IMG/VR virus record: IMGVR_UViG_3300045120_000498
Coordinates: 62,001-126,000 of that record
Origin: a virus
DNA: 64,000 nt
Direction: 5' to 3' (one strand)
The notes under the pieces are model-generated. The model was not told the DNA's origin. It did no database searches and saw only the letters and a program-made list of their open reading frames with translations. Below are positions 57,644-64,000 of this stretch, in pieces. Position 1 is the stretch's first letter. The number at the start of each line of letters is the position of its first letter. Made by a program: the position numbers and the translations under genes.

Positions 57644-58405
57644 TTACTGCCGAGCCGTCTCCATCTCAGCGACCACCTCGTCGGTCACCTGCGGCGCGTC
57701 GTGGTAGAAGCCGCCCCTCAGCAGCGCCGCCTCGACGCCGCGGTAGGTGCCGGTGAAGTTGCCGTGGCGGAGCAGCGCCGCCGCCCACCCGGCCTCCTTC
57801 TCCGCCAGGTCAGCCGCGCTCGTGAGGTACTGGGCCGGGTCGATCACCGTGACGTTCCCGGCCGCCAGGAAGACCTTCGAGCCGTCCTCCAGCGCCATCC
57901 CGATCCGGCGCTTGGTCGCGCCGCCGTTCCCGTACCGCGGGATCGAATACTGGTCGTCGCCCAGCCAGCAGATCGTGCCCTCCGTGCCGACCGGCACCTT
58001 GCGGCCCTTCGTGACACGGACGCGCTTTCCGACGGCCACGTCGAGCGCAGCGGCCACGTCCTCGCGGCGGTAGCGGCGGATGCCGTCCGCGGCCAGCCAC
58101 TCCGCGGCCAGCGCCTTCACCTCGTCGGTCGCATCGACCGTCGCGCCGTTGTAGTACGTCCAGCCGCGGGTCGTGGCGTACTCGACGGTCGTGACCGCCT
58201 CGCCCGTCCACACCACCGCGAGGAAGTCGGAGTCGTGGTAGCCGTTGCGCTCGAACTTCCCGAGCACCGCGCCCTCATACTCGACCAGGAACACGTCCTC
58301 CTCGGTCGCGTTCGCCAGGCCAGCCTCGCACTCCACGAGGCGCGCCCCAGCCGCCACACGAGCGTCGGTGCGCTCGCCGCGGCGGGTGAAAGTCGTAATC
58401 GCCAT
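57644..58405 (-). CDS. 253-aa protein with KOW/SH3-like segment
   Basis: The N-terminal half is mixed alpha/beta. Residues ~125-190 read GKRVRVTKGRKVPVGTEGTI, then CWLGDDQYS and RRIGMALEDGSKVFLAAGNV, a KOW/SH3-like barrel found in assorted phage and bacterial proteins. Start fixed by its promoter, hairpin and GGAAAGG leader. Function unknown. Confidence 0.65.
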   Translation of the reverse strand: MAITTFTRRGERTDARVAAGARLVECEAGLANATEEDVFLVEYEGAVLGKFERNGYHDSDFLAVVWTGEAVTTVEYATTRGWTYYNGATVDATDEVKALAAEWLAADGIRRYRREDVAAALDVAVGKRVRVTKGRKVPVGTEGTICWLGDDQYSIPRYGNGGATKRRIGMALEDGSKVFLAAGNVTVIDPAQYLTSAADLAEKEAGWAAALLRHGNFTGTYRGVEAALLRGGFYHDAPQVTDEVVAEMETARQ

Positions 58406-58424
58406 CTCCGGCACCTACCTTTCC

Positions 58425-58441
58425 GCGGGGCCTCTCCCCGC
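58425..58441 (-). promoter_or_regulatory. Hairpin-plus-RBS leader
   Basis: GCGGGG-AGAGG-CCCCGC on the minus strand, then GGAAAGG and the ATG at 58405. Confidence 0.65.
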
Positions 58442-58447
58442 ACACGG

Positions 58448-58470
58448 ATAGTAGCACACGTTGTGTGTAT
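58448..58470 (-). promoter_or_regulatory. Early promoter of the 23-bp family
   Basis: Minus strand: ATACACAC, AA, CGTGTG, then CTACTAT; -10 TG-C-TACTAT. It drives the gene cluster 58.4-56.8 kb. Confidence 0.7.
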
Positions 58471-58479
58471 CCGCGCACC

Positions 58480-58644
58480 TCATGTGCCGTTCCACAATGC
58501 CGCCAGCAACACCCCGACGCCGACGGCATTCACCGCCAACGCCGCGCCGAACAACCACGAGCCGCCGTGCTCGGCGACCGACGCGACGCCCAGCCCGAGC
58601 ACGAACCCGGCTGCCAGCAGCGCCACGCCGATTGCGAACGCCAC
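58480..58644 (-). CDS. 54-aa two-TM membrane microprotein
   Basis: GTG at 58644 opens a peptide with two hydrophobic helices (VAFAIGVALLAAGFVLGLGV, then LFGAALAVNAVGVGVLLAAL). It ends 10 bp before the promoter element at 58448-58470. No clear ribosome site, so moderate confidence. It could be a holin-like or host-modifying protein. Confidence 0.5.
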   Translation of the reverse strand: MAFAIGVALLAAGFVLGLGVASVAEHGGSWLFGAALAVNAVGVGVLLAALWNGT

Positions 58645-58667
58645 CCGCCGACGATAGCGCCGCGCCG

Positions 58668-58970
58668 CTACTCCAGCGACGTGTCCCGCACGATCCGCTC
58701 CACCACTTCACCAGGCACGTCCCGCGCCTCCCGCTCGCGCGCCTCCCGTTCCTGATTCACCTCCACCCGCGCCGCCTGCCACGCCGACCAGTGGCCCGAC
58801 ACCAGCGCCCACAGCGACAGCGCCGACACGAACGTGACCGACTTCAGCCACCCGGCCGCCGCCGCCACCGGAATCAGCACCAGGAAGAACACCGCCAGCC
58901 AGCCGTTCACGCGGCGCATCAGCACCGGCGACCCTTGGACGCTGGCCCACAACGACCGGGCGACGCTCAC
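58668..58970 (-). CDS. 100-aa two-TM membrane protein
   Basis: Helices at residues ~25-45 and ~47-65 (GWLAVFFLVLIPVAAAAGW, VTFVSALSLWALVSG), then a highly charged cytoplasmic tail with ERE repeats. GTG at 58970 overlaps a small ORF stop (GTGA). Function unknown. Confidence 0.6.
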   Translation of the reverse strand: MSVARSLWASVQGSPVLMRRVNGWLAVFFLVLIPVAAAAGWLKSVTFVSALSLWALVSGHWSAWQAARVEVNQEREAREREARDVPGEVVERIVRDTSLE

Positions 58971-59068
58971 CCGCGGCGACGTGGCAGGTGGTTCCAGGCG
59001 TAGATCAGGCCGACCGCGATCCCGACGATGATCAGCGCGATGATCAGCGTGTGCTCGGAGATGGACAC
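58967..59068 (-). CDS. 33-aa single-TM microprotein
   Basis: GTG at 59068 encodes VSISEHTLIIALIIVGIAVG, then LIYAWNHLPRRRG. Stop overlaps the next start. Hydrophobic core with positive end suggests an inner-membrane peptide. GGGAA lies about 10 nt upstream. Coding status inferred. Confidence 0.45.
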   Translation of the reverse strand: MSISEHTLIIALIIVGIAVGLIYAWNHLPRRRG

Positions 59069-59084
59069 GCCGAAGTAGTTCCCG

Positions 59085-59219
59085 TCACTCGCCCGAGCAA
59101 CACGGCAAAACGAACCCGCACGCCGCGCATTGCAAGTGCGCGTGCACCTCGAACAGCGCCCCGACGACGCACTGCGGGCACGTCAGGTCGCGTGCGACTT
59201 GGTTTTCATCGCCTCCCAC
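59085..59219 (-). CDS. 44-aa zinc-ribbon microprotein
   Basis: Two CxxC pairs (LTCPQCVVG and QCAACGF) and a CCSGE end form a classic mini zinc ribbon. The GTG at 59219 lies within the end of the upstream gene; a later start is also possible. The Cys pattern argues that it is real. Confidence 0.45.
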   Translation of the reverse strand: MGGDENQVARDLTCPQCVVGALFEVHAHLQCAACGFVLPCCSGE

Positions 59220-59668
59220 TTCGCGACCGCCTTGCACGCAGCCGCGCGCGTGTCCGGCTTCACGTTCCCGCCGCCGCGGCACCACCGCTTCACGATCCCG
59301 ATTGCCATTTGGATCGCTTGCGACTCCGACTTGCCGCGCTTCTCCACCAGGTCGTGCGCGATGTGCTGGATGTAGTTGGGCAGCCCGCCCGCGCGCGCGA
59401 CCCAGTTCGATGTCTTGCTCGTCGAGAATGGCTCCGGCGTCTTGTCGGCCGCCTCCGCCAGCGGCGGCCCCTCGCTCTCCAGCCATGCCGCCTCCGCGAT
59501 GATCGCCGCCCGCGCGTCGCGCACGTCCGTCCGGAACTCGTCGCCGAACCGCCGGTCGCCCGCGATCATCGCCGCCCGCCGCGCGTGGTCGCTCGTGCGG
59601 CCCTGCGTCCGCAGCGACGTGAACGTGGCCTCGAAGAACTCCAGCCGGTCGAACGCCTCATCCTTCAT
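59183..59668 (-). CDS. 161-aa conserved head-region protein
   Basis: Residues ~85-155 (NWVARAGGLPNYIQHIAHDL, then SESQAIQMAIGIVKRWCRGG and DTRAAACKAVAKWEAMKTKS) match a domain repeatedly found in actinophage capsid-region proteins. ATG overlaps the upstream gene end by 11 nt. Probably a minor head protein or protease partner. Confidence 0.65.
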   Translation of the reverse strand: MKDEAFDRLEFFEATFTSLRTQGRTSDHARRAAMIAGDRRFGDEFRTDVRDARAAIIAEAAWLESEGPPLAEAADKTPEPFSTSKTSNWVARAGGLPNYIQHIAHDLVEKRGKSESQAIQMAIGIVKRWCRGGGNVKPDTRAAACKAVAKWEAMKTKSHAT

Positions 59669-62528
59669 CGGACACTCCCATCGTCAGCGCGACCGCCTCG
59701 CGCACCGTCTCGGCTGTCAGGCCCATCTGCACCTTCCGGTCGAAGTCCGTCACCGGCTCGCCGTTCAGGCGACGGCCGACCATGCCCAGCAGCTTCTCCG
59801 CCGCCCGGCTCATCTGCACCGGCACGTCCGCCTCCGTCAGCCCCGCCCGCTGCGTCAGCCCGAACCGGCGGTGCTCCGGCTGATCGTCCGGGTTCAGGAA
59901 GATCGGCTCCGGCGTGAACCGGTAGTCCCGGTCGTAGGCGTCCCACTCGAACATCAGGTCGTCCGGCCGATCCTCGTCGTACTCGGCGTAGATCAGCCCG
60001 TCCATCGTGTCGAGCGCCCACGTCGTCGCGTCCTCGCGCTCGAACCCGGCCAACTCCAGCGCGTCTGCCGTGTCGTGGCCCGCCTGGATGTCCTCGATGA
60101 CACCCTTGACGGCCTCGCGCGCGTCGTCCGTCCAGTCCTCCGTCGGCCCCTTCGGCGGCTGGATGCGGGTCATCTTGATCGACTTCGGCTCGTCTCGGCT
60201 GACCCGCCACTGCTGCTTCGGGTCGGACCGCAGCAGGTGATGCGCTCGCAACACACCCTCGACCGCCTTGCCGACCGGCTCCCACTCCTGCGGCGGCCAC
60301 CGGTGCACCGCGCCGGTCTGCTTCTCGAACTCGCCACGGAACGAGTCGGGCATCGTCGTCCCGAGCCACTGCGCGTACGCCCGCGCCCACAACTCATGCG
60401 GCGACGCCGTGTACGTCTGATCGCTCGGGTGCAGCCCCACCGAGCGCGTCATCGCCGTCTTGAAGAACCGCCGCCACGCCACCCGCTGCTCCGGCCGGAT
60501 GAACTGGGCGTCAATCGCCGTCGGCTCGTTCGCCGCCACCGTGCTCATCATCAGCATCCCCGGCACCGGGATGTAGCCCATCCGCTCGTGCGCGAGCGCC
60601 GCGTCCAGCACGTGCCCCATCTCGTGCGCGAAGATCAGCCCGCCATAGCCGTCGTCCAGCGTCTCCGAGCGCACCGAGACAGTCCAGTCCGGCGGCGCCG
60701 TGTCGCTCGTCACCGCCCGCACTTCGCCTAGCGCGCGGCCCGTCCGATCACCGCCGACATCCTGCTCCTCGATGATGTGGAAGTCGTCCGGCAGCGCAGG
60801 CCAGGCGTGCGCCTTCGCCATGTGCTGCGCCACCTCGTAGATGGATGTCGTCTCCCGGCCAGGCTTCATGCCCTCCGCGAGCGCGTCCCCGAGCCTCGCG
60901 CGGAGCGCCGCCGTGATCGCTTCGGGCGGCTCCATCTCGCGCGTCCTCGGGTTGCCAATCTCGCGCGACTGGTACGCCAGCGGAATCGGCATCACCACGT
61001 ACTGCTGCGCGCTCGTCATCGGGCCGCCGTCGCTGGCGCGCGTGAACTGCACCCCCTCGCCGTACACCCCCGTCATCAGCCGGGCGCCCATCGCGTCCGC
61101 CTCGCGCTGCGTGAGGTCCTGCGGTTCCTCATCCGGACGCCCGCCCCGCGCGATCCCGGCCGCAGCCGCGAACGCCTCGCCCGACGGCGACCGCTCGCCC
61201 GTGTCCGTCGTCAGCGGCAGGCCCGTCTCGTGCCGCGCCACCGCGAGCAGCTTCGACGCGACGCCCTGCCGCCGCACCGACTCATCCACGTGCACAAGCT
61301 CGACCGTGCCGCGGCGCTCGTCCACCGTCAGCAGCCCCAGCGGCAGCCCGGCCGCGAACGCGCCGAACACCCGCGTCGAGGTTTGCATCCCGTGCACCTC
61401 GGCCAGGGCCACCGGTCGGTCCTCGCCCAGGAACCGCACCGTGAACGGCCCCGACCCGGCGCGTGCCTGCGCGCTCGGCCGCGTGTACGTCCGCGCCCAC
61501 CGCCCGAGGCGATCATGCGGATGCCGCAGCTTGTCCCACAGCACGTTCGCCGCTTCCTCGACCGGCTCCACCTCGTCCCACCACGGCAGCGTCGTCACGT
61601 CCGGCCCGACGATCTCCTCGCCGTCCACGACCACCCGATCCGGATGCACCTCCGGCTCCGGCGCGTCCGCCTCGTCCGCCGCCTGCATGATCACCGTCGT
61701 CGTCTTCAGCTTCGGCGGCGACTTCGACGACACCCGTCCCGTCGAGCCGCGGCCGCCCAGCGGCTTGCCGCCCTTCCGCGTCGCAGGCTCATCCGCCGAC
61801 AGGAACCCCGTCCGCGACTTGCCCGACTCCACCTCCGCCCGGCGCGCGTTGATCCGCCGCATCGCCTGCACCGTCACGACACCCGTCGGCGGCAGCCCGT
61901 AGCCCGACTGGAACAGCCGCACGGCCTTCTCTAGCTCCGGGCCGAACACGCCGTCCACCGCCACGTCGTAGCCCAGGTGCTCCAGCATCGTCTGGATGTT
62001 CTTGACCCGCGAGTCCGGGTGCTCCTTCGTGCCCATCCCGATCTTCGCGTACTCGTTCTTGCCCAGCTTCACGACACCCGGCTTCGCCACGCTCGCGCTC
62101 GCGCTCGTGCTCGTCTTCGCAGCCGCCTTCGCAGCCGCGTCCACCTGCGCCGCCGTGTGCGCGTTACGCAGCGCCACCACCGTCCGCTGGTCGAGCTTCC
62201 CGGTCACCGGCAGCCCACGCGACTTCTGGAACTCCGCGACCGACTTCACCCCAGCCGACTTCAACATCTGCGCCGTCGTCGCCGGACGCTGCTGCCGCTG
62301 CTGCTTGCGCAACTGCGCCTGCGTCTGCGACTTCTTCGCGAACTGTCCGCCGCCGACCCGGCCCATCGCCGTCCGCGGATGCGCCTGATTGAACGCGCCC
62401 TGCGCCGCGGTCGTCCCACCCCGGCCCTTCGGCGCCGCCGCCCTCGCCTGCTGGCGCGACGCGACCGAGTACGCCGCCTGCCCCCTCTCGCCCGCGCCAC
62501 CCGCCAACTGCTGGCCGTATGTCGCCAT
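59658..62528 (-). CDS. 956-aa multidomain virion-associated protein (PG-binding, GNAT, metalloprotease motif)
   Basis: Two PG-binding-1-like repeats (AEFQKSRGLPVTGKLDQRTV near residue 120; LEHLGYDVAVDGVFGPELEK near 200) open the protein. KLRHPHDRLGRWART follows near residue 340, then a GNAT-like fold (VELVHVDESVRRQGVASKLL near 410) and a zincin motif FAHEMGHVLD near residue 640. The end is acidic. This resembles polyvalent proteins that enter the host with the DNA. ATG at 62528 has no good ribosome site; an in-frame GTG slightly upstream is possible. Confidence 0.7.
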   Translation of the reverse strand: MATYGQQLAGGAGERGQAAYSVASRQQARAAAPKGRGGTTAAQGAFNQAHPRTAMGRVGGGQFAKKSQTQAQLRKQQRQQRPATTAQMLKSAGVKSVAEFQKSRGLPVTGKLDQRTVVALRNAHTAAQVDAAAKAAAKTSTSASASVAKPGVVKLGKNEYAKIGMGTKEHPDSRVKNIQTMLEHLGYDVAVDGVFGPELEKAVRLFQSGYGLPPTGVVTVQAMRRINARRAEVESGKSRTGFLSADEPATRKGGKPLGGRGSTGRVSSKSPPKLKTTTVIMQAADEADAPEPEVHPDRVVVDGEEIVGPDVTTLPWWDEVEPVEEAANVLWDKLRHPHDRLGRWARTYTRPSAQARAGSGPFTVRFLGEDRPVALAEVHGMQTSTRVFGAFAAGLPLGLLTVDERRGTVELVHVDESVRRQGVASKLLAVARHETGLPLTTDTGERSPSGEAFAAAAGIARGGRPDEEPQDLTQREADAMGARLMTGVYGEGVQFTRASDGGPMTSAQQYVVMPIPLAYQSREIGNPRTREMEPPEAITAALRARLGDALAEGMKPGRETTSIYEVAQHMAKAHAWPALPDDFHIIEEQDVGGDRTGRALGEVRAVTSDTAPPDWTVSVRSETLDDGYGGLIFAHEMGHVLDAALAHERMGYIPVPGMLMMSTVAANEPTAIDAQFIRPEQRVAWRRFFKTAMTRSVGLHPSDQTYTASPHELWARAYAQWLGTTMPDSFRGEFEKQTGAVHRWPPQEWEPVGKAVEGVLRAHHLLRSDPKQQWRVSRDEPKSIKMTRIQPPKGPTEDWTDDAREAVKGVIEDIQAGHDTADALELAGFEREDATTWALDTMDGLIYAEYDEDRPDDLMFEWDAYDRDYRFTPEPIFLNPDDQPEHRRFGLTQRAGLTEADVPVQMSRAAEKLLGMVGRRLNGEPVTDFDRKVQMGLTAETVREAVALTMGVSDEG

Positions 62529-62565
62529 CTGACGGGAGAGGTTACACGCCGCCACCCGGCGCCGG

Positions 62566-63036
62566 TTACTTCGTCGGCGCGGGCTTCGCTGCGGGCGCTG
62601 CGGCCTGCTCCGCGGGCTTCTCCGGAGCCGCCGGTGGCTGCGGAGGCTGGCCCTCGTCCGGCGGCGCCTCTCCCGTGCCGTCGTCCGGCCCGTCTCCCTG
62701 CGCCGCTGCGGCCGCGCTGGAGTCCATGTTCCCCGCCGCCACCGCCGTCCACGCCTCGCCGCCGTTCTTGAAGATCGCGTCCGGCTCCCACTCGGGCGGA
62801 GCCTCCGTGTCCGGGTCATCGAAGTACCGCAGCCCCGATCCGGCGTTCGGCGTCTCGAAAGGCACGTCCACCGCGATGCCCTCGGACAGCAAGTCCTCGG
62901 TGCTCATCCCGGGCTTGATCGCCGGTTCGCCCGTCTCGTCGCCGCCGTCGCCGCCATCCCCGGCCCTGGGGTCAGCAGCAGCAGGCGGCGTCGCGTCATC
63001 GGCGGGCTTTCCGTCGTCTTCGCGGGGACGCGCCAT
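62566..63036 (-). CDS. 156-aa acidic, Pro/Ala-rich protein
   Basis: Low-complexity acidic ends flank a short folded-looking centre (STEDLLSEGIAVDVPFET, then EWEPDAIFKNGGEAWTAVAA). No family recognised. Between the zeta-like gene and the multidomain gene, so likely a head-region accessory. Confidence 0.5.
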   Translation of the reverse strand: MARPREDDGKPADDATPPAAADPRAGDGGDGGDETGEPAIKPGMSTEDLLSEGIAVDVPFETPNAGSGLRYFDDPDTEAPPEWEPDAIFKNGGEAWTAVAAGNMDSSAAAAAQGDGPDDGTGEAPPDEGQPPQPPAAPEKPAEQAAAPAAKPAPTK

Positions 63037-63045
63037 CCGGTCATC

Positions 63046-63993
63046 CTAGCGGGCGGGATGCCGCGGGCGCGCGTCCACGCCCTCGATCTTCTCCTGCGCC
63101 TTGGCCTGCAACTTCTGCCAGAGCGCCTGGTCGATCACCTTGAACTCGCCCGTCGTCGGATCGAACTCCGCGTACGGCTTCGGCGGCCGGAACAGCTTCT
63201 TCGGCTGGCCGTCCTTGCCGACCTCCGTCTCCGACAGGTCGAATCCCTGATCGTTGTCGTACACCGTCACGTGCGGCAGGCCCGTCGCTCCCTTCCCGTG
63301 CTCGTCCGCCAACCGCTGCATGAAGTCCGGGATGGTCGCCGCCACGTCCCGGTGCACGGCCCGCATCACGACCTCCGGGATGTGCCGCCGGTCGGCATCC
63401 GCCTTCGCGCCCGCCGCGCGCCCCGCCGCGCGGTTCAGCGCCTCCTGCGTCGGGATGTCCGTGTAGAGGATGTTCACCGCGCCCGGCACGTCGTTGCCCG
63501 CCTTGTCCTTGCCGTAGCCCGCGTCGCTGAACGACCGCACCCGGTCGCGAATCTCGTCCGTGCTCGTGTCCGAGATGCCGTCCACGATCATGTTCAGCCG
63601 CTTCGCTTGCGCCCGGCGCTGGAGTTCCTGGGCAATCTCCCACGCCTCCCGGTAGACCTGAAGGTTCCCCTCGGGATCGTCCTCGTCGAGCGCCTGCTTG
63701 TATTCCGGCAGCATCGCCTTGATCCGATCCGGGTCGAGCGTGATCGCGCTCTGCGGCACCCGGCCCTGCTTCCGCGCCAGCTTGATCGACGCGCCCTTCC
63801 CCGCCGCGTACCCGCCGCCCGAGAACATCACCTTCGGCACGCCGTCCGCGTCCGGCTCCAGGTACTTGCCGTTCGGGTCCATGTGCAGATCACCGTTGTC
63901 GTCGATGACCGGCTCGCGCAGCAGCGCGTCAATGATCGCCTCGTGAATCTTCCGGCGCGCGCTCGACCACCGCACCGTCCCATCCGGCTGCAC
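63046..63993 (-). CDS. Zeta-toxin-like P-loop kinase domain protein, possibly partial
   Basis: Walker A (VMFSGGGYAAGKGA, residues ~50-63), ITLDPDRIKAMLPEY, MIVDGISD, and VNILYTDIPTQEALNRAAGR match zeta-toxin-type phosphotransferases, which in toxin systems phosphorylate UDP-N-acetylglucosamine. The frame remains open to the window edge, so the real start may be upstream of the GTG at 63993 and it may be the tail end of a larger portal/MuF-type protein. No antitoxin (epsilon) is seen. Confidence 0.7.
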   Translation of the reverse strand: MQPDGTVRWSSARRKIHEAIIDALLREPVIDDNGDLHMDPNGKYLEPDADGVPKVMFSGGGYAAGKGASIKLARKQGRVPQSAITLDPDRIKAMLPEYKQALDEDDPEGNLQVYREAWEIAQELQRRAQAKRLNMIVDGISDTSTDEIRDRVRSFSDAGYGKDKAGNDVPGAVNILYTDIPTQEALNRAAGRAAGAKADADRRHIPEVVMRAVHRDVAATIPDFMQRLADEHGKGATGLPHVTVYDNDQGFDLSETEVGKDGQPKKLFRPPKPYAEFDPTTGEFKVIDQALWQKLQAKAQEKIEGVDARPRHPAR

Positions 63994-64000
63994 ACGCGCG

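Noticed and set aside
57644-58405. 253-aa protein as a NusG-like transcription factor because of its KOW-like part
   Set aside because: No NGN domain and the barrel match is generic.

Overview
This 64 kb window is a stretch of a high-GC double-stranded DNA phage or prophage with a contractile tail (myovirus). Essentially every gene lies on the minus strand, so the transcriptional order runs from position 64000 down to 1. A PBSX/Xkd-type tail, NlpC/P60 and transglycosylase wall enzymes, a PASTA-domain lipoprotein, a Ku homologue, many GTG starts and a probable leaderless mRNA all point to an actinobacterial or similar high-GC Gram-positive host. No host genes, terminase, portal, integrase or CRISPR array are seen in the window.

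Layout in transcription order. (1) 64.0-58.5 kb: a zeta-toxin-like P-loop protein, an acidic protein, a 956-residue multidomain protein (two peptidoglycan-binding repeats, GNAT, HEMGH metalloprotease motif), a conserved head-associated domain, and several zinc-ribbon or membrane microproteins. (2) 58.4-56.2 kb: two short promoter-headed operons of early-type small genes, closed by a terminator. (3) 56.2-53.2 kb: two large proteins sharing an HPHDR-GRW motif. (4) 53.2-49.9 kb: a promoter, small genes, a PASTA lipoprotein, then a lysis cassette (4-TM putative holin, NlpC/P60 endolysin, small membrane protein, transglycosylase). (5) 49.8-43.8 kb: protease-scaffold, decoration protein, major capsid, connectors. 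(6) 43.8-26.1 kb: sheath, tube, tail chaperones with a canonical -1 frameshift, tape measure, hub, wedge, baseplate J, an inserted HNH endonuclease, collar and fibre genes, then a hairpin. (7) 25.9-18.2 kb: RecT, RecB-type nuclease, replication initiator and loader-like proteins, RusA. (8) 18.2-7.0 kb: a likely leaderless HTH regulator, conserved phage proteins, and a second fibre module with a 2123-residue glycine-rich and repeat protein plus a BppU-like protein. (9) 7.0-0 kb: Ku and operons of overlapping small genes, many with CxxC pairs.

Regulation is the most striking part. Eight promoters share one 23-bp architecture, in which a CACAC-N3-GTGTG-type inverted repeat sits at a fixed distance from an extended -10 (TG-N-TANNNT). 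Most are followed by a GC hairpin and a GGAAAGG ribosome-binding site. A ninth promoter-like site faces the plus strand and precedes an intrinsic terminator, so it may make a small RNA of about 60 nt. Separately, the non-palindromic 10-mer CTCGCAACAC occurs 19 times exactly, spread over 60 kb in several reading frames and in intergenic DNA. That is about a hundred times more than base composition predicts, and the features listed do not explain it.
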